DNA of 64,000 nt from Caldilineaceae bacterium (GCA_022823185.1 JAJDXQ010000036.1:96940-160939); one strand, 5' to 3'. Numbered from the stretch's first letter, positions 1-8,616 are shown. The notes: generated by a model not told the origin, from the sequence alone. Numbers and translations: made by a program.

Positions 1-1
1 A

Positions 2-673
2 TTGCCCGCCGAGAAGACAACGACCTTTGCAAATCTCTACTCACGAGAGGGGCGGATTCAGTACTGTTATACGCCGTCGCCTCCGATCGGGGCGGATGAC
101 ATACCGGAACGGCTGAGGGACCCGCATATCGCGCTTCTCGGGCCGCTGGTCCAGGAGGTCCTGCCGGACGTGGCGCCATCGTTTGGCGGCGGAACGATTG
201 TGGCGGCTGTGCCGCAGGGATGGATGCGCCGCTGGGACGGCGAAGGGCGCGTCTACCCAACGCCATGGCGCGACATGTCCCGGATACTCCCACACCTTGA
301 CGCGTTAATTCTGTCGATAGAGGACATCGACGGCGATTTGGGGCAGGTGACAACGTTTCTCGACTATGTATCGCTGGTCGTGCTGACGGCGTACCGGGAC
401 GGGAGCACAGTATACCGGCGGCGCGCCGATTCGGGGGTGGAGGTCGTGCCGATTCCGCCGCGCCCGGCGCGGGAAGTCGATCCCACAGGGGCCGGGGACA
501 TTTTTGCCACGGCTTTCCTGTTGAGGCTGGATGAGACGGGAGACCCGATTGACGCGGCCAGGTATGCCAACATTACGGCCTCGTTCGGCGTTGAGGGACA
601 GGGCGTGCAAGGTGTTCCGAGCCATGAGACAGTTTTGGACTATATGTCGAAGCATCCCTGGCAACGGGATTGA
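2..673 (+). CDS. PfkB-family sugar/nucleoside kinase, 3' part (5' end outside window)
   Basis: This is the C-terminal 223 residues of a PfkB (ribokinase) family kinase, which transfers phosphate from ATP to a sugar or nucleoside hydroxyl in the cytoplasm. The PfkB signature 2 is intact near residue 160 (DPTGAGDIFATAF), with the catalytic Asp in GAGD. The N-terminal sugar-binding half lies upstream of the window, so the apparent TTG start at base 2 is not a real start. The substrate cannot be named from this fragment. It ends 74 bases before parA in the same direction. Confidence 0.85.
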   Translation: MPAEKTTTFANLYSREGRIQYCYTPSPPIGADDIPERLRDPHIALLGPLVQEVLPDVAPSFGGGTIVAAVPQGWMRRWDGEGRVYPTPWRDMSRILPHLDALILSIEDIDGDLGQVTTFLDYVSLVVLTAYRDGSTVYRRRADSGVEVVPIPPRPAREVDPTGAGDIFATAFLLRLDETGDPIDAARYANITASFGVEGQGVQGVPSHETVLDYMSKHPWQRD

Positions 674-747
674 AGGGCGCCTGTACAGGAGCAGAGGGAC
701 AGTAGGAAAGGACTCGGAGAGGGCGATACCTTGGTTGCGGGCGAGAG

Positions 748-1539
748 ATGAAGGCACAGATTTTTGCCATCGCCAATCAGAAGGGCGGCGTGGGCAAGAC
801 GACAACTGCGGTCAGCCTGAGCGCGTATCTGGCCAATGCGGGCAGAAAGATCCTGCTGGTAGACAGTGATCCGCAGGCGAACGCAACGACCAGCATGGGC
901 CTTGACCCCAGAAAGCCCGGGCCGAGCATTTACGAGGTCTTGATAGACAACAGGCCGGTTGAGGAAGCGATTACGCCGACAGCAGTTGCTGGTTTGAGCA
1001 TGGTCCCGGCCAATCTTGACCTTGCGGGCGCAGAGGTCGAGATGGCGGCTAGGATGGCGCGGGAGCAGCTGCTATCCAAGGCGCTAAGACCGCTTCATCG
1101 CGATTATGACTACATCTTTGTTGACGAACCTCCCAGCCTGGGATTGATAACAATCAATGGACTGACCGCGGCAGACGGGATAATCATTCCTGTGCAGTGC
1201 GAGTACCTTGCTCTCGAAGGATTGAGCCAGCTGCTGGAGACGATTCAGCAGGTGCGAAGAGTCCTGAATAGCAGACTGCGCGTTGCAGGCGTATTGCTCA
1301 CGATGGCGGACGCGCGCACAAATCTGAGCAACCAGGTTGTGGAGGACGTACGAGAACATTTCCCAGTTGAGACATTTGAAACGCTGATCCCCCGTTCTGT
1401 TCGTCTGGGCGAAGCCCCGAGCCACGGTCTGACAGTGCTGAACTATGCGCCAGAGAGCGCGGGCGCGAAGGCATATCAAGAACTGGCTGCTGAGTTTGTG
1501 GATAGATTCCCCGTAGGGGTCGGTGCGGCCCCAGGATAG
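748..1539 (+). CDS. parA: Chromosome partitioning ATPase ParA/Soj
   Basis: The 263-residue protein is a ParA-type Walker ATPase that works with ParB to segregate replicated origins and to regulate replication initiation. The deviant Walker A KGGVGKTT is at residues 12-19, followed by the DSDPQANAT motif near 40 and VDEPPSLGL near 125. The length and lack of an N-terminal HTH fit chromosomal (Soj-type) ParA rather than plasmid ParA. The start ATG at 748 has a purine-rich stretch (gggcgagag) just upstream. parB follows after 50 bases in the same direction, the usual operon order. Confidence 0.95.
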   Translation: MKAQIFAIANQKGGVGKTTTAVSLSAYLANAGRKILLVDSDPQANATTSMGLDPRKPGPSIYEVLIDNRPVEEAITPTAVAGLSMVPANLDLAGAEVEMAARMAREQLLSKALRPLHRDYDYIFVDEPPSLGLITINGLTAADGIIIPVQCEYLALEGLSQLLETIQQVRRVLNSRLRVAGVLLTMADARTNLSNQVVEDVREHFPVETFETLIPRSVRLGEAPSHGLTVLNYAPESAGAKAYQELAAEFVDRFPVGVGAAPG

Positions 1540-1589
1540 AGGACGGGGCTTCCTGAAGAAGGCGCGCAAGAGTCAGTGGACGATTGACA

Positions 1590-2534
1590 ATGAGCAGAGA
1601 GACTGGATTGGGACAGGGCAGCGAACGTCGAAGACAAGGGTTGGGCCGCGGATTGGGGGCCTTGCTCGGCCGGGCGGCCGCTGAGAGCGCTGGCGAGGCG
1701 GACGAGCAGGATGGGCTGCCCAGAGAAGGGGGCGTTCTCGATATTTCCGTTGACGAGATCCAACCGAATCCCCAACAGCCGCGTTCGAGCTTTGATGTAG
1801 GCAGCCTGGTTGAACTGGCGACTTCGATTCGCGAGCACGGTATGATACAGCCGTTGATTGTTTCCGAGCGTCCTGATCAGCCGCAGCGCTACTGGTTGAT
1901 TGCGGGGGAGAGGCGGTGGCGCGCTGCGCGGCGGGCCGGGCTGGCAGAGGTGCCGGCAATTGTACGGGAGGCGACGAGCCAGCAGCAGCTGGAGCTGGCG
2001 CTTGTGGAAAATTTGCAGCGCGAAGATCTGAGCCCGCTGGAGGAGGCGTCGGCCTTCAATACACTGATTGACCAGTTCAGCCTGACGCAGGCAGAAGTCG
2101 CGTATCGGGTGGGCAAGAGCCGGTCGGCGGTGGCGAATGCGGTGCGTCTTCTGGGGCTGCCGGTTGAGGTACGGACTGCTCTGAATGACGGGTTGGTTAG
2201 CGCAGGACACGCCCGCGCGCTTCTGGGGCTGGAGAGCGACGATGACAAGTTGCGGGCGCTGGAGGAGATTGTTGCAAGGGCGTTGAACGTGCGGCAGGCT
2301 GAGGAGCTGGTGCGGCGCTGGCAGGCGGAGCCGGCGGTCAGGGAGCCGGTGGAGGAGGATCAGCAGATGAAGGCACAGATGCGTTTCTGGGAAAACCGTT
2401 TTCGGGACCGGCTCCAGACCAAGGTGAGCCTGGAACGCAAGGGGGATGGTAGCGGCCGGCTGGTCGTACACTTCTACAACGATGAAGATCTTGAGTCGAT
2501 TTACCGGGAAATTGTCGGAGATGAAGCCAATTGA
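1590..2534 (+). CDS. parB: Chromosome partitioning protein ParB/Spo0J
   Basis: This 314-residue CTP-dependent DNA clamp loads at parS sites and stimulates ParA. The N-terminal GLGRGLGALLG segment is typical of chromosomal ParB. It is followed by the ParB/Srx domain with the GERRWRAARRAG box, the VENLQREDLSPLEEA motif and a helix-turn-helix (LTQAEVAYRVGKSRSAVANAV) in the middle. ATG 1590 is preferred over the in-frame TTG at 1584 because it leaves room for the upstream purine stretch. No good parS site was found in this window. Confidence 0.94.
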   Translation: MSRETGLGQGSERRRQGLGRGLGALLGRAAAESAGEADEQDGLPREGGVLDISVDEIQPNPQQPRSSFDVGSLVELATSIREHGMIQPLIVSERPDQPQRYWLIAGERRWRAARRAGLAEVPAIVREATSQQQLELALVENLQREDLSPLEEASAFNTLIDQFSLTQAEVAYRVGKSRSAVANAVRLLGLPVEVRTALNDGLVSAGHARALLGLESDDDKLRALEEIVARALNVRQAEELVRRWQAEPAVREPVEEDQQMKAQMRFWENRFRDRLQTKVSLERKGDGSGRLVVHFYNDEDLESIYREIVGDEAN

Positions 2535-2647
2535 GCTCCGGCATAAGAGCGGGGCGCTGTCGGCGGGAATGAAGCGGCGCGGACGGGATATTGTCATTGA
2601 GTTGCACTCTCTTGCTCGACTCTGGGGAGATTAACCGGGAAATCCGC

Positions 2648-3364
2648 ATGGCTGAGAAGCTTGGCGATGCCTTTCAGACAGAACAGAATCGTGTTGCGGA
2701 TCTGCTTGAAGAGGCATTCGCCGATCTGCCAGAGGCATTGTCGCAGTTTGTCCGCAGTGAAATGGCGGAGGAGCGGATTCTGGCAGGGGTTGTCCTGGCC
2801 TCGGCTGCGCCAGAGGAAGATTCGACCGAGCGTGAAGAAAGGCGGGTCGCGCTGGCTGCGGCGCTGGAGCTTCTACAGGTTGCGCTGAACATCCATCGAT
2901 TATTGCTCAGATCGGAGCAGATAGATACGATCGACAATGTTCTGCTGGGTGGAACGATTTTGGCGGGCGACTTCTGTTTTAGCCGGGCGGCCGTGCTTGC
3001 CGCGCGCACGTGCCATCCGGGCGTGGTGACAGTGTTCGCTAAGCTGCTGCAGACGCTGAGCGAGGCCAATTTGCGGCGTGTCATGATCAGGGACGGCGCC
3101 AGCCGTGAGAGCGTAGCGGCGGAGGAACGCGCAGCCCTGTTTGAGAGCGGGGCGGCGGCCGGGGTCATGCTGGCGGAGCTTGCAGAAGATGAGATGGAAG
3201 AGGTGGTTGCGTACGCAGCTTGCGTGAGTCGAGCCGGAACGGTGGTCAGCGCCAATTCCTGGGGCAAGGCGGCGGGGCGAAGACTTGACAGACTGCCGCT
3301 GCGCCAGAGGGAGCGCTGGGGCCTCCTTGTGGAGATGGACGGTCTCTATGGGAATCGGGGCTGA
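2648..3364 (+). CDS. Polyprenyl-synthetase-like protein without the catalytic aspartate motif
   Basis: About 238 residues, predicted all-helical. The middle resembles trans-isoprenyl diphosphate synthases: a segment reading GGTILAGDFCFSRAAVLAA matches the family's conserved helix after the first aspartate-rich motif. Where DDxxD should stand just before it, the sequence reads IDTIDNVLLGG. No second DDxxD is visible and the protein is shorter than a normal synthase (about 300-330). It may therefore be non-catalytic or a regulatory subunit. ATG 2648 is chosen because residues before it look non-conserved; an alternative start is 2591. It follows parB by about 110 bases and precedes an ATP-grasp gene. 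Confidence 0.55.
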   Translation: MAEKLGDAFQTEQNRVADLLEEAFADLPEALSQFVRSEMAEERILAGVVLASAAPEEDSTEREERRVALAAALELLQVALNIHRLLLRSEQIDTIDNVLLGGTILAGDFCFSRAAVLAARTCHPGVVTVFAKLLQTLSEANLRRVMIRDGASRESVAAEERAALFESGAAAGVMLAELAEDEMEEVVAYAACVSRAGTVVSANSWGKAAGRRLDRLPLRQRERWGLLVEMDGLYGNRG

Positions 3365-3382
3365 GCCGGGAGGGGGAGGAGT

Positions 3383-4657
3383 GTGCGCGTGAAGCGGGTG
3401 CTGTTGCTCACGACTCCCAACAGCTATCGGACGCGGGACTATGTGGACGCCGCGGCGCGTCTGGACATAGAGACTGTCATTGCCGTGGACTTGCCTGAGA
3501 AGCTGGCGGAGGAGTGGGACTTTCCGCTGGGAGCAGACTTCGGCAGGCCTGAGGAGGCGGCAAAACAGCTTGTCGGCGCGCTGGCCGGAGGGGGCAATTC
3601 CACGAGAGCGGGGGGCGGCTTCGACGCTGTCCTGGCGCTGGATGACGCCGGTTCCCGGGTGGCGGCGCTGGTCGCGGAGGCGCTGGGACTGCCCCATAAC
3701 GACCCGGAGGCGGCTGAAGCTGCGCGCAACAAGCATCTGATGCGCCGCATGTTGGCGGCGTGCGGCGCGCCCGTGCCAGCGTTTGCTGAATTCCGGACTG
3801 GCGAAAACCTGAAGGCGACGATCATAGGGGCTGAAGAGAAGATTGGGTATCCCTGCGTGGTCAAGCCGGTGGATTTGAATGGAAGCCGGGGGGTAATCCG
3901 GGCGAATCTGCGGTGTGAGTTGGGCGCGGCGATAAGAAGACTTGGGGCGCTGATCGGGGTAGGGAAGCCGTTCCTGATTGAGGGTTATATTCCAGGGGTG
4001 GAGGTCGCGCTGGAAGGACTGCTGGACGGGGACCGACTGCATTGTCTGGCGCTTTTTGACAAGCCGGATCCCCTTGAGGGACCGTATTTTGAGGAGACGC
4101 TCTACGTTACGCCCTCGCGCCTGGCGGCGGAGATGCAAGAGAGGATAGTCAGGACGACTGAGGCGGCTGCCAGAGGGTTGGGCTTGCAGACTGGTCCCAT
4201 TCACGCTGAGCTGCGGATCAACTCCGAAGGTCCCTGGATCGTGGAGGTGGCGGGCCGTTCGATCGGCGGGCTGTGTTCGCGGATACTGCGATTTGGGATG
4301 GAAGTGGGGAACAGGAGCTCGCTGGAGGAACTCATCCTGCGGCAGGCGTGCGGGTTGCCCTTGGAGAACCTTGAGAGGGAATCGAGCGCGGGCGGGGTGA
4401 TGATGATTCCGATCCCGGCGGCAGGCATTCTGCGGCGGGTGGATGGGTTGGATAAGGCGAAGCAAGTGGCCGGAGTCGAGGATGTGCAGTTTACGACCCG
4501 GCTCGATCAGTCACTGGTTCCACTGCCTGAAGGGGATGCCTACCTGGGTTTCATTTTTGCGAAGGGCCGATCGCCGCGCCTGGTCGAAGAGGCGTTACGA
4601 ACGGCGCACAGCAGGTTGGCGTTCGAGATTGACCCGGAGTTTGCGCTCCTCGCGTAG
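3383..4657 (+). CDS. ATP-grasp domain carboxylate-amine/thiol ligase-like protein
   Basis: A 424-residue ATP-grasp enzyme. The N-terminal 100 residues form a Rossmann-like pre-ATP-grasp fold (VKRVLLLTTPNSYRT). The ATP-grasp core follows: RNKHLMRRMLAACGAPVP, then GYPCVVKPVDLNGSRGV with the ATP-binding Lys, a FLIEGYIPGVEVALEGLL strand, and the metal-binding HAELRINSEGPWIVEVAGR. It should form an acyl-phosphate and ligate it to an amine or similar nucleophile; the substrate is not identifiable. The start is GTG 3383, supported by a strong Shine-Dalgarno (gggagggggagga). It lies 18 bases after the synthase-like gene, so they are probably co-transcribed. Confidence 0.85.
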   Translation: MRVKRVLLLTTPNSYRTRDYVDAAARLDIETVIAVDLPEKLAEEWDFPLGADFGRPEEAAKQLVGALAGGGNSTRAGGGFDAVLALDDAGSRVAALVAEALGLPHNDPEAAEAARNKHLMRRMLAACGAPVPAFAEFRTGENLKATIIGAEEKIGYPCVVKPVDLNGSRGVIRANLRCELGAAIRRLGALIGVGKPFLIEGYIPGVEVALEGLLDGDRLHCLALFDKPDPLEGPYFEETLYVTPSRLAAEMQERIVRTTEAAARGLGLQTGPIHAELRINSEGPWIVEVAGRSIGGLCSRILRFGMEVGNRSSLEELILRQACGLPLENLERESSAGGVMMIPIPAAGILRRVDGLDKAKQVAGVEDVQFTTRLDQSLVPLPEGDAYLGFIFAKGRSPRLVEEALRTAHSRLAFEIDPEFALLA

Positions 4658-4666
4658 AGGATCCTC

Positions 4667-4987
4667 CTATTTGCGGGGCGCGCCTTTGCCTGCGGGCACA
4701 CCTGGAACCGCTCCTGGTGTTCCTTCAGGTGTCCAGCCTTCAGGCATTTGCGCGCCTTCCCCAAAGAAGAACTCTTCCATCTGCTGCATCAGGAATTCGC
4801 GTGCCTGCCCATCACCCAGGCTGAGGCCATAGTGGTTGATGAGCACGACCGAGTATTGCATCCACATGTCCCAGCCGGCTTGCGAGATGTTTTCGAACAC
4901 TCGCTGGCCTAACTCGCCGGGGTAAGGCGGCCCTTCCAAGCCGGGCAACTCCTGTCCGATTTTTGCGCACTGAACTGTGCGAGCCAT
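4667..4987 (-). CDS. yggX: YggX-like Fe(II)-trafficking / oxidative-damage protection protein
   Basis: A 106-residue protein whose first 80 residues match the YggX family: an N-terminal ARTVQCAKIGQ strand with the single conserved Cys at residue 7, then PYPGELGQRVFENISQAGWDMW and a helical MLINHYGL-like segment. The family is linked to protection of iron-sulfur clusters from oxidation. The C-terminal 25 residues are a Pro/Gly-rich tail that the E. coli protein does not have. It is the only minus-strand gene in the first 8 kb and has its own near-consensus promoter. Confidence 0.85.
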   Translation of the reverse strand: MARTVQCAKIGQELPGLEGPPYPGELGQRVFENISQAGWDMWMQYSVVLINHYGLSLGDGQAREFLMQQMEEFFFGEGAQMPEGWTPEGTPGAVPGVPAGKGAPRK

Positions 4988-5028
4988 ATGTCCACTCCAG
5001 ACGCAGAATGATTGGAACTGAGGGCTAC

Positions 5029-5058
5029 ATTATAGGGCTCTCTATGAACGCTTGTCAA
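5029..5058 (-). promoter_or_regulatory. Sigma-70 type promoter for yggX
   Basis: On the minus strand a perfect TTGACA (5053-5058) and a perfect TATAAT (5029-5034) are separated by 18 bases. Transcription should start near 5022, about 35 bases before the yggX ATG. The -35 box lies directly at the start region of the divergent formyltransferase gene. Confidence 0.85.
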
Positions 5059-5063
5059 GAGAG

Positions 5064-6080
5064 ATGCGCCTTCTATTCCTAGGGATGCCGGGGCTGTTCA
5101 GCTTTCTGGTCCTGGAGGGGCTGATCGCGCGCGGGTTCAAGGCGTCGGCGGTCCTGCTTACAGGGTCGGAAAGTGATGTTCTTCGGCCTTTGTACGTGCC
5201 GGAGGCGGGCAGGGAAACGCATCCTGCGGGGGAGGCTGAACTGCACATTGTCAACCCTTCGGTTGGAATTGGCGTGCGCGTCGATGGAGGGGGCGCGGCG
5301 GAGGGCGGGCATCCTCTTGCTGGAACGGGGACGTTCGCGGCGTCTTACGGGGGGCCGCTTCGCCTGGCGACGCGAGAGGGAATCCCCGCCTATGCGAGTG
5401 GCGACATTGGTCATCGAGAGGTGAGGCGGTGGCTGGGGGAGATGGCGGTGGATGTTGTGTGCGTTGCCTGCTGGGATCGCGTCATTCCCGCATCCGCGCT
5501 GGCCATTCCACGTTTAGGGTTTCTCAATGTGCATCCTTCGCTGCTGCCCTTTTACCGTGGGCCGTATCCTCTGTTCTGGCAGTTTCGAGAGGGGGAAAGG
5601 GTGACGGGCGCGACGGTTCATTGGATGGACGGCGGTCTGGATACGGGCGATATTGCGGGGCAGCGGGAGCTTCTGTTTGAGGATGGGATGCGGGGCGCGG
5701 AGGCGGAAGCCCTGTGCGCAACCGCGGGGGCCTCGCTGGCGGCAGACGTTTTGGAGGCGTTGGGGCGGGGAAAGGATGTTCGGGAACGGCAGACCGAAGG
5801 CGGAAGCTATTTTGGCCGTCCTTCGGCGGCGGACTTTTCGGTCGATGCCGGGTGGCATGTTCGCCGGGCATTTAATTTCATGCGGGGGACGGCTGAGTGG
5901 CGGATTCCGTTCCGGTATGAGGGCGATGCTACTGTGAGGTGGTTTCGGGATGCGCTGGCGTGGCGGGAAGGGGCGCCTGGGGAGAGCGCTGGGGGAGGGG
6001 CTGTGTGGGCGGCGTTTCGCGGCGGTTCGGTGCTGGCGCTGGAGGGGCAGGAGGGCAGAACTACAGTGGTTAGTGGTTAG
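5064..6080 (+). CDS. Formyltransferase-family protein (Fmt/PurN-like fold)
   Basis: A 338-residue protein with a formyl transferase N-terminal domain. The core near residues 150-200 contains LGFLNVHPSLLPFYRGPYPLFWQF, which includes the conserved HPSLLP...RG loop, and GATVHWMDGGLDTGDI with the catalytic Asp. The preceding Asn-x-His pair of the active site is present (NVH). The C-terminal part (FNFMRGTAEWRIPF) resembles the Fmt C-terminal fold only loosely. It is therefore a methionyl-tRNA formyltransferase paralogue, or a sugar N-formyltransferase, rather than certain Fmt. ATG 5064 is preferred over TTG 5052. The last codons are made of an intergenic repeat. Confidence 0.78.
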   Translation: MRLLFLGMPGLFSFLVLEGLIARGFKASAVLLTGSESDVLRPLYVPEAGRETHPAGEAELHIVNPSVGIGVRVDGGGAAEGGHPLAGTGTFAASYGGPLRLATREGIPAYASGDIGHREVRRWLGEMAVDVVCVACWDRVIPASALAIPRLGFLNVHPSLLPFYRGPYPLFWQFREGERVTGATVHWMDGGLDTGDIAGQRELLFEDGMRGAEAEALCATAGASLAADVLEALGRGKDVRERQTEGGSYFGRPSAADFSVDAGWHVRRAFNFMRGTAEWRIPFRYEGDATVRWFRDALAWREGAPGESAGGGAVWAAFRGGSVLALEGQEGRTTVVSG

Positions 6081-6210
6081 TGGTCAGTGGTCAGTGGCGG
6101 ACGGGGAGGCGCTGCGGGGCAGGCATGTGGAGGAGCGACGGGGAGGGCGCCCACAAGGGGGGGAACTACAGTGGTCAGTGGCGGGGGGGGAGGCGCCGCG
6201 GGGCGGGCAT
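6059..6210. repeat. Two copies of a GTGGT(T/C)AGTGG-containing intergenic repeat
   Basis: Copy A (6059-6126) and copy B (6164-6210) share AACTACAGTGGTCAGTGGCG followed by a G-rich segment and GAGGCGC(T/C)GCGGGGC(A/G)GGCAT. Copy A has extra TTAGTGG/TCAGTGG units. Copy A overlaps the 3' end of the formyltransferase gene, supplying its last residues and stop. Between them a partial copy of a second repeat (GGGCGCCCACAAGGGG, near 6145) occurs. Confidence 0.75.
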
Positions 6211-6322
6211 AATGAGAACTGTAACCGATTTGGCGGCGGGCTGTTGTCGGGGGAGGTTCAGATCGACTACAATGGGCTGGCCACACAGCAATCCAAGAGT
6301 TTAGCGAGACAGGAGATTTCAG

Positions 6323-7330
6323 ATGGCGTTGATGACAATACCTCCGGGGATGAAGATTGCGGCGCAGATGTCGCCGGAAGCGGATGAAGGGGAGCTGCAG
6401 TTTGTCAAGCAGATGGGGCTGGACTGGGCGGTCTGCTGGACGGACGGCGAACACGCAGGCTACGAGTACTATGCACGTACCAAGGAGCGTTTTGAGAAGG
6501 CCGGCGTTCAGGTTTACGGTTTTGGCAACCGGGAGGTTCACAACCAGGATGCGATTGTGCTGGGATTGGAGAACCGGGATGCCAAGATTGAGGAGTATGT
6601 AAGTCATCTGCGGGCGTTGGGCAAGGCGGGGATTCCCTATACGACCTATGCGCATATGGGGAATGGCATCTGGAGCACGGAACGGGAGTTGACGCGAGGG
6701 GGGGCCTCGGCGCGGGGCTTTGACCTGGCAAAGGCCGAGGCGGGCCACTGGGCGGGCAGGTATTATCATATGCCGCTTTCGCATGGCCGGCGGTACTCGG
6801 AGGATGAAATCTGGGAGAATTTCCGGTATTTTGTGTCGCAGGCGGCGCCGGTGGCGGAAGAGGAGGGGGTCCGCATCGGGATTCATCCGGATGACCCGCC
6901 GCAGCCGGAGCTTGCAGGCGTGCCGAGGTGTATATTAAGCAGCTACGACGGCTACCACCGGGCGATGGAGATGGCGGACAGCCCGAATGTGGGAATTTGT
7001 TTCTGTATTGGATGCTGGTTGGAGGGCGGAGACCTGATGGGCAAAGGGGTTGAGGAGTCGCTGCTTCAGTTCGGACAGAGGGACAAGCTGTTCAAGATCC
7101 ATTTCCGCAACGTTGACCAGCCGTTGCCCCACTTTGTGGAGACTTTTGTAGACGACGGGTACTTTGATATGTACAGGGCGATGCGGGCGCTGGCGCAGAC
7201 CGGTTTTGACGGGGTCCTGATTCCGGATCATATTCCGATGATGGCGAACGATCGCCGGGTTGGGACGGCCTACACGATCGGCTATATGAAGGCGCTGCTG
7301 GCAAGGGCCGAGGATGAGGTGAAAGGTTAG
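6323..7330 (+). CDS. Mannonate dehydratase-like TIM-barrel enzyme (UxuA family)
   Basis: A 335-residue enzyme of the UxuA/xylose-isomerase-like TIM barrel class. UxuA converts D-mannonate to 2-keto-3-deoxygluconate in hexuronate breakdown. The family hallmark GIHPDDPPQPELAGVPR is present near residues 190-206, with metal-ligand candidates in FKIHFRNVD near 255 and PDHIPM near 295. The N-terminal MKIAAQMSPEADEGELQFVKQMG segment matches the first barrel strand. The protein is somewhat shorter than E. coli UxuA, as is common for non-enteric versions. The dehydrogenase-like gene follows after 8 bases, suggesting a sugar-acid catabolic operon. Confidence 0.82.
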   Translation: MALMTIPPGMKIAAQMSPEADEGELQFVKQMGLDWAVCWTDGEHAGYEYYARTKERFEKAGVQVYGFGNREVHNQDAIVLGLENRDAKIEEYVSHLRALGKAGIPYTTYAHMGNGIWSTERELTRGGASARGFDLAKAEAGHWAGRYYHMPLSHGRRYSEDEIWENFRYFVSQAAPVAEEEGVRIGIHPDDPPQPELAGVPRCILSSYDGYHRAMEMADSPNVGICFCIGCWLEGGDLMGKGVEESLLQFGQRDKLFKIHFRNVDQPLPHFVETFVDDGYFDMYRAMRALAQTGFDGVLIPDHIPMMANDRRVGTAYTIGYMKALLARAEDEVKG

Positions 7331-7338
7331 GTGGCGAT

Positions 7339-8205
7339 ATGGAGACGGTAGGGATACTCAGCCCGGGGGACATGGGGCATACGGTAGGGGAGCGGCTCCG
7401 GACACACGGGCTGCGGGTGATCGCGCATTTGAAGGACCGGAGCGCGCGCACGCGCGGGCTGGCGGCGAAGGCGGGGATCGAAGAGGTCGAGACGTTCGAG
7501 GCGCTTGCGGAAGAGGCCGATGTCTTGCTGTGCATTCTGGTTCCGGCTGCGGCCGAGGAGGCGGCGCAGAAGACGGCGCAGGCAATAAGAAATACGGGCG
7601 CGGATGTTCTGTACGCGGACTGCAATGCGGTCGCGCCGGAGACGACGAAGAGGATTGGGGCGATCATCAGCGAGGCAGGGGGCCGTTTTGTAGATGCTTC
7701 CATTATTGGGCCGCCGCCGCGACGCGAAGGGGCGACGCGATTTTACGCGTCGGGAGAACATGCGGGTAGCCTGGCGAAGCTGGAGGCGTACGGGCTCGAC
7801 GTGCCGGTGGTCAGCGAGCGGATTGGCGACGCGTCGGCGGTCAAGATGTGCTATGCAGGGTTGACAAAGGGTTTGACGGCTCTATGCACGAATCTCCTGG
7901 TTGCGGCGGAGGCGCTGGGCGTGCGCGAGGCGCTGTTTGCGGAGTACAATTTGAGCCAGGGGCCGATGCTGAAGCGGATGGAGGGGGGATTGCCGGGCAT
8001 GCCGCCGAAGTCGAGACGTTGGGTGGGTGAGATGGAAGAGATTGCGGCGACGATGGCGAGTGTGGGGATGTCGCCGAAGTTTCATGAGGGCGCGGCGGAG
8101 ATTTACCGGTTGGTGGGCAGTTCGACGCTGGCGGACCGGACGCCGGAGGATCCTGACGAGCCGACGCTGGAGGAGATGTTGCGCGTGCTGGTGAAGATGT
8201 TGTAG
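7339..8205 (+). CDS. 6-phosphogluconate dehydrogenase-like NAD(P)-binding protein (DUF1932 type)
   Basis: A 288-residue beta-hydroxyacid dehydrogenase-like protein. The N-terminus carries the Rossmann start VGILSPGDMGHTVGERL, whose GxxxMG glycine-rich loop binds the dinucleotide. VDASIIGPPPRREGATRFYASG is equivalent to the substrate-binding DAPVSGG segment. The catalytic-Lys region is DASAVKMCYAGLTKGLTAL. The C-terminal helical half resembles the DUF1932 domain. It probably oxidises a hydroxy acid from the same pathway as the upstream dehydratase, which is inferred from the 8-base gap. Confidence 0.8.
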   Translation: METVGILSPGDMGHTVGERLRTHGLRVIAHLKDRSARTRGLAAKAGIEEVETFEALAEEADVLLCILVPAAAEEAAQKTAQAIRNTGADVLYADCNAVAPETTKRIGAIISEAGGRFVDASIIGPPPRREGATRFYASGEHAGSLAKLEAYGLDVPVVSERIGDASAVKMCYAGLTKGLTALCTNLLVAAEALGVREALFAEYNLSQGPMLKRMEGGLPGMPPKSRRWVGEMEEIAATMASVGMSPKFHEGAAEIYRLVGSSTLADRTPEDPDEPTLEEMLRVLVKML

Positions 8206-8310
8206 GGGGATGGGCCTAAGGCGGCAGATCCTCAAGTAGGCACGGAGGCCGGCGACCAGTCTGGCTCGCGCTTCCATCTGGCGCGGGCAAGGGCATTCTG
8301 CGCCTGGGCG

Positions 8311-8616
8311 TCAGATTCGGTCGAGGAAGGGATCGTCGTCGATGTGGGGGAATGTTGGGCCGATGTAGGGCACGGGTGGAAGGTTGTGCCATTCGCGCAA
8401 GATCTGGTAGGCCACCGAGGTGAGCATTTGGCAGGCACCGACCGCTTCGCGCCATTCGGGACGCTTGATTTCGGCGACGGTCTCTTCATAGGGCAGGATG
8501 CCGAAATCCCAGGCTCCGCAAAGGCGAGCCAGAAAGTCCACTCGATCGGCCAGGGTCTCCAAGGCCTCCGGCGGCTCGGTGTCGGGATACAAGGTTCCGT
8601 CAATCCAATCCTGCAT
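8311..8616 (-). CDS. Conserved small acidic protein, partner of the AbiEii-like gene
   Basis: A 101-residue acidic protein of unknown function with no signal peptide or membrane segment. Its first codons overlap the last 17 bases of the AbiEii-like nucleotidyltransferase, implying translational coupling and a joint function. Notable residues are the Trp/Asp-rich ARLCGAWDFGILPYEETVAEIK in the middle and the Pro-rich LPPVPYIGPTFPHIDDDPFLDRI at the end. An antitoxin role would be guesswork: classical AbiEi antitoxins are upstream, larger and carry a winged helix, which is not seen here. Confidence 0.65.
   Translation of the reverse strand: MQDWIDGTLYPDTEPPEALETLADRVDFLARLCGAWDFGILPYEETVAEIKRPEWREAVGACQMLTSVAYQILREWHNLPPVPYIGPTFPHIDDDPFLDRI

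Noticed and set aside
2900..4465. Long open frame on the minus strand opposite the synthase-like and ATP-grasp genes
   Set aside because: It is rich in Arg, Pro, His and Gln, has no recognisable motif and lies opposite two well-supported genes. High GC content creates such frames.
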